Assembly (NCBI GenBank): GCA_022360415.1 | Contig: JAKSDB010000433.1 | Location: 1 to 6,493 of the forward strand | Origin: Chlorobiales bacterium | GTDB taxonomy: Bacteria; Bacteroidota; Chlorobiia; Chlorobiales; Chlorobiaceae | DNA: 6,493 nucleotides | Direction: 5' to 3' | In this document: in pieces, positions 6,347 through 6,493 of the stretch | Layout: each line of letters opens with the position of its first letter | How positions within the stretch are numbered: position 1 is the stretch's first letter | Program-made: the position numbers and the translations under genes | The notes under the pieces: model-generated | Told to the model about the DNA's origin: nothing | Database searches by the model: none | Seen by the model: only the letters and a program-made list of their open reading frames with translations

Positions 6347-6493
6347 ATGAACTCCGATATAGTAGAACTCTTTATTTTATTCGGCCTGATTCTGGCTAAC
6401 GGTTTCTTTGCGATGGCCGAATTTGCAATCATTTCTTCAAGGGAAACCAAATTACATGAACTGCGTGATGCCGGCATAAAAAAAGCATCGCTC
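6347..6493 (+). CDS. CorC/HlyC-family DUF21 (CNNM-like) membrane protein, N-terminal fragment
   Basis: The first 49 residues are visible and the gene runs off the right edge. The first membrane helix (about 5-28) contains GLILANGFFAMAEFAIISS. This is the hallmark of the DUF21 transmembrane domain, whose members read LNGFFAxxExAxxSxRxxRL. It is followed by the basic-amphipathic RETKLHELRDAGIKKASL. Full-length members add two or three more helices, a cytoplasmic CBS pair and a CorC_HlyC domain, and are linked to magnesium/cobalt efflux or resistance. The old name hemolysin is misleading. The substrate cannot be told from this fragment. The ATG at 6347 is chosen because the helix begins immediately after it. 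It is transcribed away from the lipoprotein gene, and a perfect hairpin sits directly before the start. Confidence 0.85.
   Translation, partial: MNSDIVELFILFGLILANGFFAMAEFAIISSRETKLHELRDAGIKKASL

Overview
The window is a bacterial chromosomal segment of roughly balanced base composition, tightly packed with housekeeping-type genes. Five genes lie on the minus strand and one divergent gene starts at the right edge on the plus strand. I see no IS element, tRNA, rRNA or CRISPR array, and no sign of recent transfer. None of the six starts has a recognisable Shine-Dalgarno motif. That absence, the gene content (NifS-type desulfurase next to CysK, RodZ, a TPR lipoprotein) and the style of the proteins suggest a member of the Bacteroidota/Chlorobiota lineage, possibly a green sulfur bacterium. 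This assignment is inference only.

Right to left, which is the direction of transcription for most genes: a partial plus-strand gene (6347 to the edge) begins a CorC/HlyC-type DUF21 membrane protein. A divergent intergenic stretch of about 380 bases carries a plus-oriented hairpin with a T-run, and a second perfect hairpin touching the ribosome-binding zone of the DUF21 gene. The minus-strand gene ending at 3905 encodes a large predicted lipoprotein with TPR-like helices and a C-terminal CHAT-like domain. That domain appears to lack its catalytic His/Cys core, and this is the most unusual item here. Next comes a RodZ-like cell-shape protein (HTH, one membrane helix, DUF4115) with its own candidate promoter and a terminator-like hairpin.

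The left third holds a short-chain dehydrogenase with an intact catalytic tetrad, then cysteine synthase (CysK), then a cysteine desulfurase (NifS/IscS type) cut by the left edge just before its catalytic cysteine. CysK makes cysteine from sulfide and O-acetylserine. NifS removes sulfur from cysteine for Fe-S cluster assembly. The two genes are co-oriented 53 bases apart and form a sulfide-to-persulfide module. A long hairpin spans the cysK stop codon and may set the ratio of the two products.
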